From: Nymphaea colorata
Lineage: Eukaryota; Streptophyta; Magnoliopsida; Nymphaeales; Nymphaeaceae
Direction of reading: 5' to 3'
Assembly (NCBI RefSeq): GCF_008831285.2
Contig: NC_045138.2
Location: forward strand, 25,949,934-26,013,933
DNA length: 64,000 nt
Below are positions 61,401 to 64,000 of the stretch, one piece after another. The position numbers and the translations under genes were made by a program. A model generated the notes under the pieces. That model made no database searches, was not told the origin of the DNA, and was given only the letters and a program-made list of their open reading frames with translations. Positions within the stretch are counted from its first letter, which is position 1. Each line of letters opens with the position of its first letter.

Positions 61401-62932
61401 GTAAATTTCCTCACATTCTCTAAAAGCTTGTGTGAAACCTTTGAGTGTGTGTGTGTGTGTGTTGTTTATTGGCATATCATACACAATTTTTCTGAAATGT
61501 TGATATTTGTTTCATGTGAAATCATACTTTTTAAACCTCAGGGTGCCAAGAGGTTGTGTGAGGTTGCAATGTCTCATCAATGTGGTGACTCACGCAGTTC
61601 TGTCAGAGCCCTTTTGATCTCATTTTCAATCATTGATTTCTTCAGAAAATGTTAATTAGTTATTACTTCTCGTCGTGATAATATTAGAGTTTGTGGCACA
61701 TCATTGAAGACTAGACGCTGCTAGCGATTACAAGTGCATATAAAGTAAATGTTTAAATAGCTATACTTGGTGCAAATTACCTTGAGGGGATCCCGTTTGC
61801 AAAGATTATACTATAAAGGATTTCACTCGATATAAATAAATATTAGATAAATATGATTGAACTTGTCCTATTTAGTAGAAGACACGTATTGGATTATATT
61901 TTTGACATCCATATATATGCTTTTCCAAGTGGAAAATCACGGTCTCCTTCATCATGCAACAGTTCTCAACCCTGGTCCTTGCATTACAATATCACTCGAT
62001 ACCACAAGGACTCCAGGAGACAACTGTCAAGTGGAAAATCACAGTCATTGGAAAATCACAGTCATGGGAAGTAAGATTGTGAACAAAGTTTTTCACCTAA
62101 TCTGGTTCAATTTACAATTTGTAAGATGTAAACAAAGGTTTTCACCTATTCTAATTCAACCTAAAATATGTTCCTGAGTAGACAAGCACTGAAAAACACA
62201 TTTATCAGGCTCACGTTGGCCGATAAACATCTTTATCCTTTTTTTCCTTGCTTGGGTCTAAAATGGGGCCCAGCCAAAGAACTGCAGACAAACACAATCT
62301 GCCGATGTGAATTATTGGCTTTGGCACAGTATCAATTTTTTAGTATCCTAGTCCTAGCATAAAAATGGCCTCATTTGCTTTCTAGGTAGCATCAATTCAA
62401 TCTGTGGTTTTTGATGGAGTTGATTTTTGTAAACTCTTTGTGCAGGTCAGGAGTTGTCCCTGGGTTGGAGGACCAGGGTGTATGTATATCACTTGCACAT
62501 TGTAGCCTGAGCAATGACATTGTTGCTTCTTTTCGGCCAAAAATATCAGCCACAGATGAAGGGTTGAGTTCACAATCTTCTGCACCACCTTTAACCTCAA
62601 TCTCCGAGCCTGTGAAATCTGGCCGCCATTTTCTAATCAAGAAAAACAATGCTGGTGTGTATTCTGTGGATGGGTGCTTCACTGGGAATGTCAGTGGTCT
62701 CCGTTTGCCCAAGTCGGCCATCATAGGTTTGGCTAATAACAAGTCACTATTCACTTACGGAGATGAAACAAGATGTTGTTTGGGTGTATGGGACTTGCAA
62801 CGCTTGAATTTTGTTTCGTTCCTTAGACCTCACCAGCAACCAATACTTGATGTAAAGTATGCCCGTTCCACTGGCGCTGGCTTACTTGGTTGTATAAGTG
62901 ATAGCATGTTTCAGCTTTATACCTGCTATTGA
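52439..62932 (+). CDS. RFWD3-like RING / coiled-coil / WD40 E3 ubiquitin ligase
   Basis: Thirteen exons: 52439-52839, 53701-53779, 53886-53975, 54054-54098, 54742-54777, 56758-56851, 57801-57868, 58672-58782, 58904-59055, 59130-59169, 60264-60326, 60435-60634, 62446-62932; 621 aa, all GT-AG, phases consistent. Domain order: acidic and Arg-rich disordered N-terminus (1-115), C3HC4 RING (about 118-175; CPIC, then CCLPCGHLYGRSCINRW, then CPQCKTKC), a coiled coil (about 177-217; EELQQEVISLRAENEVLKVE), then a WD40-like region. Key blocks of the latter are NELVLDGARVFDMDA, TGAVKDLHISP, LLASLGKKLSVV, APAWSCAWDLND, YVYAGLQNGLLLIFDLR and ILDVKYARS. RFWD3 in animals ubiquitinates RPA and RAD51 at stalled forks; nuclear genome-maintenance work here is inferred. 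Introns 5 and 12 are 1.9 and 1.8 kb. The RING is split by intron 1 between its first and second ligand pairs. Confidence 0.92.
56872..56953. repeat. 43-bp tandem duplication in RFWD3-like intron 6
   Basis: TTAGAAATTTGAATATTAAA followed by YTATGTTTTCTTTAT occurs at 56872 and 56915, about 20 bp downstream of exon 6. Confidence 0.85.
57928..57950. repeat. (GT)n microsatellite in RFWD3-like intron 7
   Basis: A T-run followed by about 10 GT units. Confidence 0.9.
58451..58527. repeat. 38-bp tandem duplication in RFWD3-like intron 7
   Basis: ATTCATGATACAATTGAATG followed by TGTAGCATTATGTTTCAA is present twice, head to tail, essentially exact. Confidence 0.9.
60635..62445 (+). other. RFWD3-like intron 12 (1.8 kb)
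   Basis: AT-rich, with short ORFs lacking known domains (60979-61224, 61326-61655, 61857-62177). A small GTG-repeat is at 61446 and a locally duplicated TGGAAAATCACAGTCAT word lies near 62034-62065. No exon that would keep the WD40 frame was seen. Confidence 0.6.
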
Positions 62933-64000
62933 ATGTTAGTGGTTGTATAAGCCAGCATGCTGTGAAACTGTATTTATGGTTCATGGTTAATTCCATTTTT
63001 TTCTCCTGATAACTGTGCCGCTAAAGCTTCTGATGATATGCTGTAATTCTGTGGATTCTTGCTTCAGACATGAGTGTGTAGACAGATTTGGTTTGGGTTG
63101 AACCTTACCATATTGAAGACCACAGATCTGAAATGATATATTGAAGCGAGACTCAGGTTTGGAATCTGAAACGATTTAAAGTGTCGGTGAATGCAATCTG
63201 AAGATTTTGTGATATTCTCGAACCACCGTTGGTGGAAAGCAGGCAAAGAAAAGCACTCACATGTCGCTGAATTTTGAACTTTTGGTCGAGTAGTATTACA
63301 TCTTAACTATATTTTCATCTTCTGAATAAGAGTTCGGCTTTTGTTAAGCTATCTGATTAGTCCATTTACACCCCTAATTACACGAATAATGTCTATAGAT
63401 GGGGATCTCTTTTTCAAATGCCATTCTGTTCTAATTTCTCTTCCATTTACACATTTGCCTTGGGATCTAATTGGGCTCTTTGTTTCCTCAATGTTGCAGA
63501 TATTTGAAAGGATTTAAGGGTTGTTTCCCTCTTGGTTAATGCCGTATATGTCCTTGTTTTGGATTTGTGAAAATTGATGCTGTGAAAGTTGAATCCATTT
63601 TTATTTCCTTCAAAGGTTTGAGTGTTGTTCGAGACCATGTCCTTGCTATATTGGCTCCTAGGTTTTTCTTTTCCCCTCTGAGAGGATTGATGCCTACAAA
63701 AAGAGATGCCAGGAGTTTGCAGGCCCAAATATCATGCAATAGAGGAACCGTGCAGTTCGACATCTTACAATTGCAGGTACTCTCTAGCTGCTTCATAAAT
63801 CTGATACAGTAGTTTGATAACTGGTGATGTTTTTTAGTCAATTGCACCAAGCGCCCTACGATTTGGTCAAAGACTTGATATGGTAACCATCTTACGCGAC
63901 GTGAAAACTCGCCACCCTTTACCCGTTCAACTTCTTCAGTGGGCATCCTTTACCCATTAGTTAGAGAAAAGGAGAATGAAGAGAGAATAAATCCATGCAT
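62933..64000. other. 3' flank of the RFWD3-like gene to window end
   Basis: Contains the 3' UTR and then sequence with no gene I recognise. A 136-codon minus ORF (63536-63946) overlaps others on both strands, has no recognisable domain and is not accepted. Confidence 0.5.

Noticed and set aside
63536-63946. 136-codon minus ORF near the window end
   Set aside because: Overlapping open frames on both strands, no recognisable domain, no splice-consistent partner.

Overview
The window is nuclear DNA from a flowering plant. It is AT-rich, with long intergenic stretches, dense CT/GA and AT microsatellites, GT-AG introns with pyrimidine-rich acceptors, and intron-rich genes of plant-type families. 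I cannot name the species. All gene models were built by hand: exons were joined where reading frame, splice sites and remembered family motifs agree. No alignment or search was run.

Seven genes are supported. (1) 7390-9342 (+), an RSS3-like protein with a bHLH-MYC N-terminal domain, 7 coding exons, 442 aa. (2) 14510-15499 (+), a CAF1-type deadenylase homologue, 2 exons, 270 aa, in which most catalytic residues are replaced. (3) 17742-23889 (+), a Yippee-like zinc-binding protein, 5 exons, 127 aa, with a 3.3 kb first intron. (4) 25378-31511 (-), the peroxisomal processing protease DEG15, 14 exons, 741 aa, ending in SKM. (5) 33973-36554 (+), a small two-TM protein resembling plant PKR1/VMA21-type V-ATPase assembly factors, 3 exons, 109 aa. 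(6) 45735-51179 (+), an SMG7/SMG7-like nonsense-mediated decay factor, 5 coding exons, about 1076 aa, with one GC-AG intron. (7) 52439-62932 (+), an RFWD3-type RING/coiled-coil/WD40 E3 ligase, 13 exons, 621 aa.

Between the genes are 1-7.4 kb (repeats, one unidentified ORF), 9.3-14.5 kb (a 212-bp direct repeat and a GAGCTC-rich repeat), and 36.6-45.7 kb (the largest gap, with a decayed antisense LINE around 38.4-39.8 kb). Introns hold MITE-like sequence, a possible copia primer-binding site and several tandem duplications.

The genes are an ordinary eukaryotic neighbourhood with no operon logic. Two concern mRNA fate (CAF1-like, SMG7-like), one peroxisomal import processing, one genome maintenance or ubiquitination, and one possibly jasmonate/bHLH signalling. 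I found no evidence for a new multi-gene system. The most unusual items are the apparently catalytically dead CAF1 homologue, the GC-AG intron and leader uORFs of the NMD factor, and the DEG15 SKM terminus.
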